DNA of 64,000 bases, taken from positions 131,579-195,578 of the forward strand of contig MU270018.1 of assembly GCA_021432635.1 (NCBI GenBank). Direction: 5' to 3'. The notes beneath the pieces are model-generated. The model searched no databases. It saw nothing but the letters and a program-made list of their open reading frames with translations, and was not told the DNA's origin. Made by a program: the position numbers and the translations under genes. Within the stretch, counting starts at the first letter, position 1, and each line of letters begins with the position of its first letter. Below are positions 1 through 11,028 of the stretch, in pieces. Source of the DNA: Thozetella sp. PMI_491 (taxonomy: Eukaryota; Ascomycota; Sordariomycetes; Chaetosphaeriales; Chaetosphaeriaceae).

Positions 1-2
1 CG

Positions 3-212
3 GACCATGGGCGGAGGAAGGAGAAGGGCAGGGGTCGAGGGAGAGGAGGAGAGGAGCGCGAGCTAGTTAGGCCCGATGGCTCCTTAAACTGGAGAGAGGT
101 CTGGAATGAAGGCACCGACGCTGTCATGGACGTTCCTTTGGCCGGCGTCTGCGAGATCTTGTACGGAGAAGGGCGAGATGTCCAGGATGGTTCGGATACG
201 GACGGGTACTAG
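3..212 (+). CDS. C-terminal fragment of an unidentified protein (left-truncated)
   Basis: One frame is open from the window edge to a TAG at 210-212 and gives 69 residues. It begins with a basic Arg/Gly/Lys-rich stretch (GRGRGRGGEE), then a more ordinary segment (DGSLNWREVWNEGTDAVMDV), and ends in an acidic tail (GRDVQDGSDTDGY). The mixed-character sequence and its position just before the ARP4 promoter make a real gene end plausible. I do not recognise the family, and the upstream part lies outside the window. The other two forward frames stop within about 75 bases. It could also be the last exon of a spliced gene or a chance open frame. Confidence 0.4.
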   Translation, partial: DHGRRKEKGRGRGRGGEERELVRPDGSLNWREVWNEGTDAVMDVPLAGVCEILYGEGRDVQDGSDTDGY

Positions 213-597
213 CTGGCTGGCGGAACGGGCACTCTGTTTAATTTTGATCGATACCCCTTCACTCGTGGCAAGATAGACCAGGGCACCCTGTGTCTACATG
301 CATGTGCTATTGATGTGCACGTTGACCTGTCACGCACTCGCCATCACAACCTTCCCTCTCAAGGCGGGCTCGCTCACTCTTCCGGCTAAAGCTCGGACCC
401 ACACCAAAACCTCCAGCTGCACCTGCCACTCGAATTTGAGAGAGAGCTATTGGAGGTTGGGGCGCGCTGCAACGAGCTGCCACAAATTTTCGTCGCGTAT
501 ACCTGAGTTGACCATTGTCCCTAAAGCATCGCTTCTGCTCGACTCACGAGCCCTTCCCCATCCATCGCGACGTTTCGCCAGCCCAATCACCGCCACG
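213..597 (+). promoter_or_regulatory. Upstream region of ARP4
   Basis: This is 385 bases between the preceding stop and the ARP4 start. The last 60 bases are pyrimidine- and AC-rich, as is common for fungal 5' leaders. No clear TATA box or known operator was identified. Confidence 0.4.
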
Positions 598-2122
598 ATG
601 GAGAAGCAGCAGCAGCAGCCCCTCAATTCGTCGACTCAGCCGACCGATGTCTACGGCGGAGGTGAGGCAGCTTCCACCTATCCCCTCTACCTCCCCGTTC
701 CTTGACGTTTCACGCGCCCATGCGCGACCGCTGGCTGACCCAAGATGATTCACAGACGAGATTGCGGCACTGGTGCTCGACCCGGGCTACTGCACCACCC
801 GCGCCGGCTTCGCGGGCGAGGAGATGCCCAAGCAAGTCCTGCCCTCTTTCTACGGCCACATCAACGGCCGCGACCTCTTCGGCGATGAGGTGATCATCCC
901 ACGCGAGGGCTTCGAGGTGCGCAACTACATGAGCCGCGAGAGCGTCGTTGAAGACTGGGATGCTGCCACCAAGCTCTGGGAACATATGCTAGTCAAGCGC
1001 CTTCAGCCGTCGCGTCCTACCCCGCCGAGCAAGAACGGACTCAACGATCGCGGTGGCGACGGCGACGGCGACGGCGACGTCGAGATGAAGGAAGAGGACC
1101 CCGCCGAGGCGGTTGACGAACTGGAGCGCCCGCTGGCCGAGAACCCGCTTCTGGTGACGGAGGCGCCGTGGAACTCGGCCAAGGCGCGCGAGAAGACGGT
1201 GGAGGTCGTCATGGAGACGTGGGGCTGCCCAGCTGTTTGGCTGAGCCGGACGCCGGTACTGGCTGCTTTCGCCGCCGGCAAAGCGAGCGCACTTGTGATT
1301 GATGTCGGCGGCGCCAACACCAGCGTGTCGGCCATCCACGACGGCATGGTGCTCAAGCGGTCGGTCCAGAAGTCCAATATCGGCGGCCTCTGGCTGAGCG
1401 ATCAGATCCGTAAGATGTGGGAGACCAACGAGCCCAAGGTGGACATCACGCCCTCGTTCCTCGTTGAGAACAAGACGCCCGTCGAGGCGGGCGCACCGGC
1501 CAACTACAAGCCCCGTGCCTACAAATTCCCCATCCACGACTCGTTCCGCGTCTATGAGGAGGAACGCCTGCTCACCGAATTCAAAGAGTCGGTCGTGGAG
1601 GTGTGGCGCGGCCCGGGCAAGTACCTCTCCCCAGCCAATGAGGACTATGCCAAGAGCCAGCCCGGCCGCGTCTTTGAGATGCCCGACGGCGCCAACCAGA
1701 TGTGGCGCGAGCAGCGCTTCCGTGTGGCCGAAGGCCTGTGGGATGAGGCGGCCTCGTACGCTGTTAGCGGTGGCCCCGAGGCCACCCAAGTGGGAAAGTC
1801 TCAGACCATACCCGGCTTGATCAAGGCCGCGCTTGAGGGCGTCGATGTTGACCTTCGGCCCAACCTCCTCGGCAATATCGTCGTCACCGGCAGCACCAGC
1901 CTCCTCAACGGCTTCAACGACCGCCTGCACAACGAGCTGACCGCCATGTATCCGGGTGTCAAAATCAAGATCCACGCGGCCGGCCTGACTACGGAACGAC
2001 GCTTCGGTGCCTGGATTGGCGGCAGTATTCTGGCGAGCTTGGGTACCTTCCACCAGATGTGGATTTCCCGGAAGGAGTACGAGGAGAACGGAGCTGGGGT
2101 GGTCGAAAAGCGATGCAAGTAG
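598..2122 (+). CDS. ARP4: Actin-related protein 4 (Arp4, BAF53 family)
   Basis: Exons 598-661 and 756-2122 encode 476 residues. The 94-nt intron (GTGAGG...CACAG) restores the actin fold start DEIAALVLDPGYCTTRAGFAG at residues 22-42. A second nucleotide-binding element, LVIDVGGANTS, lies near residues 201-211, and GNIVVTGSTSLLNGF is near the C-terminus. An acidic Gly/Asp insertion (about 117-140) interrupts the fold, as usual in Arp4. By family knowledge, Arp4 is a nuclear actin-like subunit shared by the NuA4 acetyltransferase and the SWR1 and INO80 remodellers, and helps anchor them on histones. The N-terminus carries a short Gln run (QQQQ). Length is normal and no breaks are seen. The start is the only ATG that gives a short N-terminus in phase with the intron. 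It converges on RLM1. Confidence 0.93.
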
Positions 2123-3687
2123 GCAGCTTCTCCTCTTGTGTGTTCCCCCGTCTTTGTATTATACGACCGGGGTCGTCGGGGGGTGGGGGGGGGGGGGGGG
2201 GGGTTGGTATGTAAAGATGGACCCAGGTCTCACGAAGCTTGTGTTTATGTGATAATCGCGAGAGGTACGGCGCACGGAGTTACAGAAGGCTGCCAGCGAG
2301 CTCCCAGCTCAAAAGGAGGTTGACTCAAAAAGCTCGAGCTAGTTTTACTACTTTTGTGGTTCAGGTTAAGAACACAAGCTGAATGGCGACGCGACGGAGG
2401 GCTCGTAGCAACAACCTCCTCGAGTGCACTTTTCGCCAGCCTAATCCCCGACCCAAGCGTTGATCTTGAGCTCTTGACGAGTCCGTAGACATTCGGTAGC
2501 AGGCATCATTTCCGCTCGGTGCTCTTGCCTCTTGACACATGCTTTGACGGCCATTAGCCCCGGAGGACTGAAGGGGCGGAGGGGGTTGGGGACTCCCCTC
2601 TCCGGGTTTGACTCCGGATTCTATGTGACTCCTGCTTCACTCCTCACCGCTCTTCCCCGACGCGGGAACCTGGAGAAGCAGAGCGCGTCCCGCGCTTGGG
2701 GGGGATTGGAACTGGACGATGCCAGCGTCACCAGGAGTGCGTGGGAGCCTTGTCGTTCGTCGCAGCTGACACGTCTACTACATACGTACCTACCTAACCT
2801 AACCCCAATTCCCTATCTGCGCATGTGCTTCCCCAAACCCCCCGGCCTGTGCTTCTAATTTTAGCCCTGCAGCACGCAACCACTACGCGTAGGCAAGGAA
2901 TAGCTAAGCCAGTAACGCGGCCCATCGACCTGCAGCTGTCGATCAAGAGGAGCCGCTGGTATTGGGCCAGTTCGTTTTGCGAACCGAACAGCAGTGCAGC
3001 ACGAGACCATTGGGGGAAGAGCGGAACGCGATAGACAGAGGGAGAATAGGAGAAAAGAAAGGGGACGGATGGCGATCTGCATGATACTCCTTCCCTTCAC
3101 GATGGCACGGCTGGTGGTTCGCTTAACAAGATATGCGAGAGAACTTGTTGGTAGATTTCCGAGCGATTGCTGATGCTCAGACAGGGAGCTTCTAACGCGT
3201 AGTATACAGGAGAGCACACTGCCGACCGAACGCCATTCCACCACCAAATATTCCGCCCAAGAACAGATCCTTGCAAGAAAAGTAGGTATCCTTCGTAGGT
3301 TCTAGTCGTTCCCGTCCCTCGTTCCTCGTTCCATGCCCGAAATAGGAAAAATAAAATAAAAAGTTAAGGAAATAGGAGATTCAAACCAGTTCAGTCAAAT
3401 ACGCCTCGCCATGCCAATAGTCAGTCGGTGTCCCCGAGGGGAAGCCCTTCAGTAAACCATATCCACCAGTAGCTTTTAGAGAATTTGTCACCTAGGAAAC
3501 CACGCGCGCTTAGCGTGGCCGTTGAGGTGCAAGATAGCAGTTGTCGTTACCATAGACACAGAGATTGAGAGGAAATGCAATCAAGGGTGACTATCGCCTA
3601 TCACGGCGTCACAAAATTCCTTCCCTCAAAGCTCGCAGACGCGAAGAAATATGGTACAGCGATGTAGGAAACCCCAGGATGAGGCGG
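2123..3687. other. Convergent intergenic region ARP4/RLM1
   Basis: This 1.56 kb stretch lies between the 3' ends of two convergent genes. It holds a G6-T-G19 tract at 2178-2203, an ACGTACCTACCTAACCTAAC-like stretch near 2780-2800, and an A-rich patch at 3345-3375. The open frames are short and unlike proteins. No RNA gene was recognised. Confidence 0.6.
2178..2203 (+). repeat. Poly-G tract downstream of ARP4
   Basis: Six Gs, one T, then nineteen Gs lie about 55 bases after the ARP4 stop, probably inside its 3' UTR. A transcript would carry a long G run able to form a G-quadruplex. Exact length is unreliable in any assembly. Confidence 0.85.
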
Positions 3688-5699
3688 CTAGGAATCGACC
3701 CGAACTCTTTTGGGTTCGTTCCCATGGTCGATGCCTTCCTGGGCATGCCCGTGCCCACTGATTTCGGGGCTCTTCCTCTTGTGAGGAGTTGCTTCTTCCC
3801 TTAGAAAGGACGGTCCAGTCCCAACGACGGGGGTGGCGAAGTTCAAGGGGCTCGGCAGGGTGTTGCTGTCGTTGGAGCGAAAGTTCCACTCCGGATAGAA
3901 GCTGTTGGGGCTCGGGAGGAAGTCGCTATTCACAAATCGAGACGGTAGAGCGGAGCCGGGAGTGTCGACATTGTTGTTGGTCTGGTGCGGAAGAGGCCGG
4001 GCAAACGGGTTGGGCGGGCCGCTAGCGCCAGCGGACAGAAGGGCTGAGGCCGAGGGAGATGGCGGGGGAAGAACGACGCCAGAAGAGTGCGAGTCGGTCG
4101 GCCTCCTCGACGGATGGGAAGTAGCATCCGTCGAGGCGCGAGGTGAGCCGGATTCGGCCGTGGCGCTGCCCCCATCCGACTGCTCGTCCGGAATCTGCAC
4201 CTTTAGGCGTGGCCGAGCAACGCCGGGCACGCCAGCAGTGCTAGAGCGAAGGCTATTGGAGCGCGAGGGTGGAGTGAAGGTTGTCTCGGGAATAGACGCC
4301 ATAGACCCGTTCCGCCGGTCGTCAGTTTGGGTGGTGCCAGAGTGCTGAGGAATAGGCGGGGAGCGGCTGTGGTGTTTACCCCCGTCAAGCGACTGTGACC
4401 GGTTGACGCCCAAATCCACCTTCGGCTCGCCATGGAAGACGGCCTGGTGGTGTGAGAAGATGGAGTTGTTCTCGTCGATGGGCGTGAAGATGCTGCCGCC
4501 CTGCTTGCGCTGCGGCAGCTTTTTGATGGCGGCCGCTGTGTTGAGCAAGAGAGACTGCCGCGGGATCTCTAGGGCCTCGGACTTGGGCTCGATTGGTGCA
4601 GGGGCGGGCGGCTGGGGTTCCTGAGGAGGGGGTATGCCATGCTGCTGCGGCTGGGGTGGGCTCTGCATAGGATGATGGATTTGCGGAGGAGGGGGAGACA
4701 TGTGCGGGATGGGCTGGGGAGGGAGCTGCTGAGGAGGGAGCTGCTGGGGAGGGAGCTGCTGAGAAGGCGGTTGCGGCGGAGAAACGGAGTGACGGGGAGC
4801 TGGCGCACCCTGGGGCCCTTGAGGAGGGAAGTTTGGCGGCAACGAGGACCTTCGCTGATCCTCCATATAGGGCTGCATCTGATGGTGAGCATGCGACTGC
4901 GGCGGGGCATACGGGAACTGCGGATGCTGCTGGGGCAAGGCGTGCGGCATGTTCTGCGGAGGCATCGGTGCGGCGTTCTGGGGATTGTAGATGGCCGGCT
5001 GGGGCATGAAGGCGTACCCGTTCACAGGTGGTGTCGGTGGCGGCCCTGTCGGCTGAGGCATCATGCCCGGGCCCATCCTCCTGATATCATTTCTGGAGGA
5101 CGGGCGAGAGCCGATCTGCGGCTGCGGCGTGTGGCCCCTTGCGATCGCAGGGTGCGGCGCGAACACGCCGTTCTGGATGGGAGGCGACGCCGAAGGCGTG
5201 TGATTTCTGATGTGTGGGAAGGGCGGCTGGGCTTGGAAATGTGGAGGGATCATGTGGGCATCCATGCCATCGGCTTGGGGAGGAGTGCCGTTCTCGTCAT
5301 CTTCCTCCTCGTCGTCCGCGCCGCCATTGAAGTCGGATGGCCCCTTGTGTTCGTTAGGTCCGCCATGCTGCGAGCTTGGTTAGCATCTGTCGTTCGGCCC
5401 ATGGGCTGCCAGGTCCCCAGGGATCACGTACGAAGGTATATCTGTTGATCAGCTCGGGCATGCTGCTGGATGAGTATTCGTAGAGCTTCTTGTTGCTGCC
5501 GAAGATGAAGACGGCTACGTCGACCGAGCAGAGCACAGAGAGCTCGTGTGCCTTCTTGAAGAGACCGCCCTTTCGTTTCAGGAAGGTGCTGCGGAGACAA
5601 GATATCAGCGAGAGTCGCAGAGCGCATCGAGCGAGAAACTTACACGGATCGGTTCCTGTCGTCCTTGATCGCCTTGATCTCGATCTTTCTGCGGCCCAT
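3688..5699 (-). CDS. RLM1: MADS-box transcription factor, Rlm1/SRF type
   Basis: Exons on the minus strand are 5699-5644, 5588-5432 and 5367-3688 (630 residues). Introns are 55 and 64 nt. The first 70 residues are a complete type I MADS domain starting [20 protein letters not shown], with [20 protein letters not shown]. After it come an acidic patch ([11 protein letters not shown]), a long Pro/Gln-rich region with a tandem QQLPP repeat, many Ser-Pro sites, and a basic C-terminus (EPKRVRVDS) that could help nuclear import. By family knowledge, Rlm1/RlmA is the nuclear target of the cell-wall-integrity MAP kinase and drives cell-wall genes. The Ser-Pro sites fit MAPK regulation but were not tested. 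Smp1-type is the alternative name; filamentous fungi usually carry one such gene. Upstream lies an unusually long gene-less region. Confidence 0.9.
4721..4765 (-). repeat. Three 15-nt tandem units in RLM1 (QQLPP)
   Basis: Three near-identical 15-mers (gggagctgctgagga and variants) at 4721-4735, 4736-4750 and 4751-4765 encode tandem Gln-Gln-Leu-Pro-Pro on the minus strand. Keeping the frame, copy number could vary between strains without harm. Confidence 0.9.
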
Positions 5700-6437
5700 C
5701 TTGACGGCTTACGCAAATTGCGCGGACGTCCGGAGAGGGGAAACGGAAGAAGCGCCGGGTCGGCGGCGTCGACGATGTCTCGTCGGGCCCGGGTGCCTAG
5801 GTGAGCCCGGTGGTGCTACTGCGCAGCTCGAGCTCCTGAGCCGTCTCTGGGACAAGCAGAGGGAGGTTGGGGAGGTGGTGGGGGGAGGTGTCGCAGGCTG
5901 GCGATGCAGCAACGACGACAACGACAGCAGGAGCGGGCGGCGCGTGTAAACAGCAACGACGACAGGCTCAAGATGTATAGGTCTGGACTGCGGCTGCTTG
6001 CCCGCGGAGGAGAGCGCGGAGGGCGCCGTGGGTCTGGGGATGAGGGATGGAAGTGGTGATGGGGATGGCAATTGAGGGAGCAGGGGACTTCGGAGTGAGC
6101 GATGATGGGGATGAGGCCGTCCTTTTGTGTCGTTTGACTGGGGATGCAGCCGTGGACGTCGAGGCCGTCTGTCAATTCCTTTGTTGATGTCGGTGCCGTT
6201 GGGAGTGACTCTGGTACCTTGCGCCGCCGGTTGATGCAGGTCGAGGCTGGTTTACAGATTTGTATTCTAATAATAGATATTATCGTCGTTCTCAGTGCGG
6301 GTTGAAGACTTGCGAAAAAAAAGGTGGGCGACGGACGGGTGGGAGGGAAGAGGAGACATGCCACAGAAGAAATGGTGCCAACAGCTAAAGGCCAACAACC
6401 GGCCAGGCAGGGCAGGGGTGGGGGGGGGGGGGGGGGG
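5700..6437. promoter_or_regulatory. Upstream/leader region of RLM1
   Basis: This is 738 bases from the RLM1 start to the assembly gap. It is rich in CT/GA tracts and ends in about 18 Gs next to the gap. No gene was recognised. It probably includes the RLM1 5' UTR and core promoter. Confidence 0.4.
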
Positions 6438-6581
6438 NNNNNNNNNNNNNNNNNNNNNNNNNNNNNNNNNNNNNNNNNNNNNNNNNNNNNNNNNNNNNNN
6501 NNNNNNNNNNNNNNNNNNNNNNNNNNNNNNNNNNNNNNNNNNNNNNNNNNNNNNNNNNNNNNNNNNNNNNNNNNNNNNNNN
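6438..6581. other. Assembly gap (144 N)
   Basis: 144 Ns follow a run of about 18 Gs starting at 6420. A G homopolymer or other hard-to-sequence DNA is the likely cause. Its true length may differ. Confidence 0.99.
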
Positions 6582-7613
6582 GGGCGCCCTCCTGTCTGAC
6601 GGGTGCCGGAAACGATGGCACGAGTCACGTTCTTTTTTACTGGGAGGGACTTGCAGGGACTGGGACGGAGTGGGGAGAGGGGAAGGCTAGATGACGGTGG
6701 GAGGGGCAGCCACGCAGGGAAGCCGAAACGTGGGAGGAGAGTGCTTGAGTGGCTGGAAAGAAAGGGTCGCAGAGCAATCCATGCGCGCCCTCGCACCGTT
6801 CCAAGGCCCGTGCTGTAGCGAGTTGAGCCAGTGTACTTACGGATACCGTACATAGCCAGCACACCGTCCACGCCTTCTGGAAGGACAGTGCGGCTTTAGG
6901 CCCGCTTGGGCCACAGGCTCACACAGAAAATTCGCCCGAGGCATTGGAAGCATTGGAGGCATTGCATATCTCTCTCCCTCTCCTTCCCTCCTGTTGCGAC
7001 TGGCTCGTGGCCATCAGCCCTCTGAGTATTCTGTAACCCCATCATCTCGCCGCACCCGAAACACGACATCATTGTCCCTGCACACACATACATGCACACA
7101 GTCCTCGCGGAGGCACCTGTGTGGTCTCCGGTTTCCTACAGATCAGAATACCCGCGGGGGCTTGTTCTACGGACCGAATGGCTACAGCAGAGGCAAACGG
7201 TACCCTACGTCCTACGGTATGATCTAGCTTGGTTTGCGCCTCGGCGATCTCGTCTTGCCGCCTCGCGAGAATGCCCGGGTGAGAGGGTTGCAATATAACC
7301 GGGAAAGATGCCATGATCAACTACTCTCTGTAGCTTGCCCCCGCTCCCCCACCCCGCCGCTGGGACGGGGATCCAGCCGATAGTCGTCCTTTGACCTCGC
7401 TTGCTCGTCTATGTCGCTTATGGGAAACGGCCGCCTTCATTAGACTGATTAGGACAAGAACAACAACCGTCTCTCCGCCAGAGATCGCCTCCGTTTGATG
7501 CAGAATGCAGGAATATGTAGCCGACTCGGGATGCCTCGCACCAGGACTAGACAGAGGAACCCCCTGCCACTCACCAGGGAGCCTCGGTCAGGGGAAGTGA
7601 CCCCAGAACCGTT

Positions 7614-7618
<5 letters not shown>

Positions 7619-7652
<34 letters not shown>
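7619..7652 (+). repeat. (CT)17 microsatellite
   Basis: Seventeen CT dinucleotides lie in a broader pyrimidine tract (7613-7680). Confidence 0.9.
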
Positions 7653-7655
<3 letters not shown>

Positions 7656-8442
7656 CTTTCATTTTCCTCCTTCTCCTTATTCCCGTGCGCCCGGCCATGT
7701 ACGTATGTATATACACTGAGAAATTCGGCTACTCCAAGGTACCCGTGGGTTCTGTCCAACCCGTCCAAGTAAGCCGGCCAAGGTTGCCAGGGTACCTCGA
7801 GCAAGTACCCGCTAGTAGGTAGCAGTAGTATACGTAGCGCATTCGGCAGGCTAGGACTTTTCGGGGTCCCCCAACCTCCAGCGCCATAGGGAAGAGGCAG
7901 GGCGGCCAGCGTCCCAGGGCCACTTGGCCTGCCAATCTATGGGAAACACAAAATGTCATCTCTGACTCTGACCACGAGCGCGCCGCTTGCATTGTGCCTC
8001 TCTGGCCACGAGGCCGGGGCATCCTACGGCCAACATGCCCGAAGAGGGGCTGGTCTGGTTACAGAAACCGCAACAGGACGGCGGGGACGGGACGGTGTGC
8101 ATGTCCCCAAGCGGACTAGTCCCACCCTCACTTTCTCACACTTCGCTTCTTCTGGAACTAACCCACAGATACGCCCACAAGAGCTCCATGCAGACCGGCA
8201 GATTTACGCAGCAGTGCCCGTCAATTGCTAGGTGCTGACCGCGGAAAGAAAAAAGGAAGAGAAAGAAACGAGGGCCGGGGGAGACGGCGGAATCCCTGCG
8301 CACACGTCTCCCGTTACAAGCCTCCAACGGCCGTTCGACATGCATGGGGTTTGGACTGACTGCCTTCCCCCCCTCCAGACCAAGCTGGGCCGCCGATATT
8401 GGCCTCCCACCCCCAGGTCTCTCGCTGATGGTTGACGTGCGT

Positions 8443-8474
8443 GCGGTACTGCGGTATTGCGGTATTGCGGTACT
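8443..8474 (+). repeat. Four 8-mer tandem copies, GCGGTAYT
   Basis: Contiguous units are gcggtact, gcggtatt, gcggtatt and gcggtact. The C/T variants are arranged symmetrically. The last unit runs into a TACTTAGGTACT-like palindromic stretch. Confidence 0.85.
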
Positions 8475-8673
8475 TAGGTACTCCATACGCCTAGCTGCTC
8501 CGGGGCTCCCCTGCGTTGCATCCGCCTGATCTTTGACCTTGGGATGGTCGGCATGGTATGTACATACAGCATCCGTAGGGCTCAGGCAGCGGTAACCTCG
8601 GCCAGCGACAGATACGTCGGTGCGAGATAAGCGTTGCGAGCTGGGCTCGGGCGCACGAACCATTGTCATCGCA

Positions 8674-8675
<2 letters not shown>

Positions 8676-8709
<34 letters not shown>

Positions 8710-8711
8710 CA
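8676..8711 (+). repeat. (GGCA)9 microsatellite
   Basis: Nine perfect GGCA tetramers lie in non-coding DNA. Confidence 0.92.
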
Positions 8712-11001
8712 ATAGATGCGAAAAAGAGACAAATGGCATACGAAGCATACAGCTATGCGAACCCATGTACTATGCGACCCATGTAGACGGTGGCTCGGCA
8801 GAGATTTCTCGTAGTGGGTGGCCCCGATGGCAGGTCCGCTGCGCTCGCGGGCCCGGTCGCCGAAGAGGACCACGGCTGGGAGTGAGTGTCTTGGACACGC
8901 GGCCGCGAGGGAGAAGGTAGTCTCACCGTTTCACGAGGATCCAAAAGGGCCTCATCAGCAGAGCCAACCCGACCTGGGCCCATCAGTATGCGCATGCGTG
9001 TGGGAGTGTGTGCGTGTGTATGTGCAGCTCTAGCACGCCAACCGGCCCTCTCGAGGTCTGATTCGGACGCTCGTCTCTGCCGATCTGGGCCGCCACGGCG
9101 GCTTCATCCCCCCCCCAGCCCAGCGCCCGGTGAGTGATGCGTGCGTCCGGCGGGCCATCCTTTGTGCGCGTCAGCCCGGAGCAATCGGCAGGGACCCTCC
9201 CCCCCTCGTCGCCCGAGAAGGGCGAGAAGGGCTGTCGCCATCGCGATTGGCCGCCCGCCGCCCAAAGGCTCTAAAGGCTCTACAAGTCCCCCCAACGGGC
9301 GTCGGCTTCATTGGCCGGCAGCCCCGGCCCAATTTGCCCACTCAGCTCCAGCTAAGCGCCGGGAGGGCTAAGGTGCCTTTGGGTGTCTTGGGCCAAAGTG
9401 CCATTTTTCCCACTTACGATCTCGGCTGCTATTTTTAGATTATTTTTAGCATCTACCCCACCTTTCCCGCATGCTCACCCTCCACTCTGCCCTGCAAGGC
9501 CGGCTCCTCCCCTCCCTTGGCTGGGATATGGCTTGGTGACAGATCAGCCCTCGTAGTCATCCGCCATGGTCAACCATGCCAACCTTGCCAACCAAGCAAC
9601 GCTCCAGGCACCTCGGGAAATTCCTCGACCTCTTTTAGCCCTTCAGGGATCAACAAGATACAGTCCGACTGCACTAGTCCTTGTCGTCGTCGTTGTCGTT
9701 GTCGTCGGCTCCCGCTCCAGCTGCAACCTCTCGGAGCCCACCCTCGCACCTTCCCTCTCCCCTGGCCCTACTCGCTCGCCTTGGTCCCCTCCCCCACCCA
9801 TACCGCCCTTGCTCGTTTGGTCCCCTTCCCCCCCCTTCTCCCGTCCTTCGAATCTCGATATTCACATTCCACTGGCCCGGGCCAGGGTTCATTCGGGCCC
9901 ATACCGAGCATCCGCGGGGGAGAACATGTCGTTCGATGCCCTCCCCCCCCCCATTCCCCCTTTTCCTTCTGCCATCCTGCAGCCTCGTCACACCGCACCG
10001 GCCATAACATCGGTGACGATCCACTAGCTATTCCAAGACGCTCCTTGGCAGCCTCCCCCCCAATCGCATCTGAACCCCGAGCCCAAGTGTGCTCGATGGC
10101 TGGCTGCCGCATATATTCCACCCAAAAACAGATCGCAATATTGGTTCTAGTCTCACACAAAGAGAAACAGAGGTCCGTACACGGTGCCCGTGACGCTGCC
10201 TGGCAGCTCATGATAGGGCCATCCAGACGCGCCCAGGCAAAATACTTCCTGGCCCGGACCCGACACCCTGGGTTGACGTCGTAGTTTCGCCAACGTCGGC
10301 GTGCTCTAGTCTATATCCGCGACGATAAACTTAGAAACAAATCCCCCTCCCACTCCCCCTCCCCATCGGCTCGGCCGTCACTAGGCTCGTGGGAACTGCT
10401 CCTCTCTTGAACTTGTGTTGGCGCTTGGAGAGGAAAGGGAGGGAGAGAAACCAGGTTTTGCCGGTCCATGGCCTTGCCTACCATCGTCGTAGTGCCGTCT
10501 GCCGCCCCTGCGCTGCAATGCAATGGGAATGCAGCCGGCAAAGAATAGCACACGGCCGATCCCTGGGGAGAAGCGAGCGACTTCGCGTGTCCCGCCCGTG
10601 TCCGCCCTGACAAATAGATGGCCCGGCCAAGATGGCGCGTACCGTGACTACGATCAACCCGCAGAAGCGAGGTTGGATACGATCCACCCGCCGCTAAGGT
10701 CCGGCCGCCCTCGCCAAAATACCGCCCCGGAGAGGAGGGCGTCTAGTTTGTAGAGCCCGCGTTTGGCTAGGGGCTTGCCGAGCTCTTCGACCTGGCAGCC
10801 CGGCGTGGCCTCATCGGTTTTCAAGCTTGCCGCGGGGCGCAGCCTAGCCTGTCGACGGACGGGGCCGGAAGCTATACCGGCCGCGGGGCTGGCGAGGGGC
10901 GATCCCTCAGCTCTGCCCGGTGTTTCATGCTTCGGATGACAGTCTCTAGCTGAAGGCGGGCGCAAGGTCTAAGGATCACTAGCATGGCCCCTGGAGGAGC
11001 T

Positions 11002-11028
11002 AGCAGGTACAGCAGGTCCAACAGGTAC
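11002..11028 (+). repeat. Three 9-mer tandem copies, ARCAGGTMC
   Basis: Units agcaggtac, agcaggtcc and aacaggtac are contiguous and are followed by agtac. They lie in an otherwise featureless spacer. Confidence 0.75.

Noticed and set aside
989-2053. A 354-codon open frame on the minus strand
   Set aside because: It is antisense to ARP4, rich in Leu/Val/Arg/Gly and without a domain; it is an open antisense frame typical of GC-rich coding DNA.
3360-3450. Possible tRNA B box (GGTTTGAATCT on the minus strand)
   Set aside because: No A box at proper spacing and no acceptor or anticodon stems could be formed.
4639-5448. A 269-codon plus-strand frame
   Set aside because: It lies antisense to the RLM1 Pro/Gln-rich exon and consists of Arg/Leu-rich repeats mirroring it.
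8676-8711. Tandem array considered as a CRISPR or minisatellite array
   Set aside because: It is a plain tetranucleotide microsatellite without spacers, in a eukaryotic genome.
8136-8873. A 245-codon minus-strand frame
   Set aside because: It contains translated microsatellite (LPACLPACLPA) and no recognisable domain; composition resembles spacer.
9517-10284. A 255-codon plus-strand frame
   Set aside because: It is Pro/Ser-rich translation of pyrimidine tracts, with all frames similarly open.
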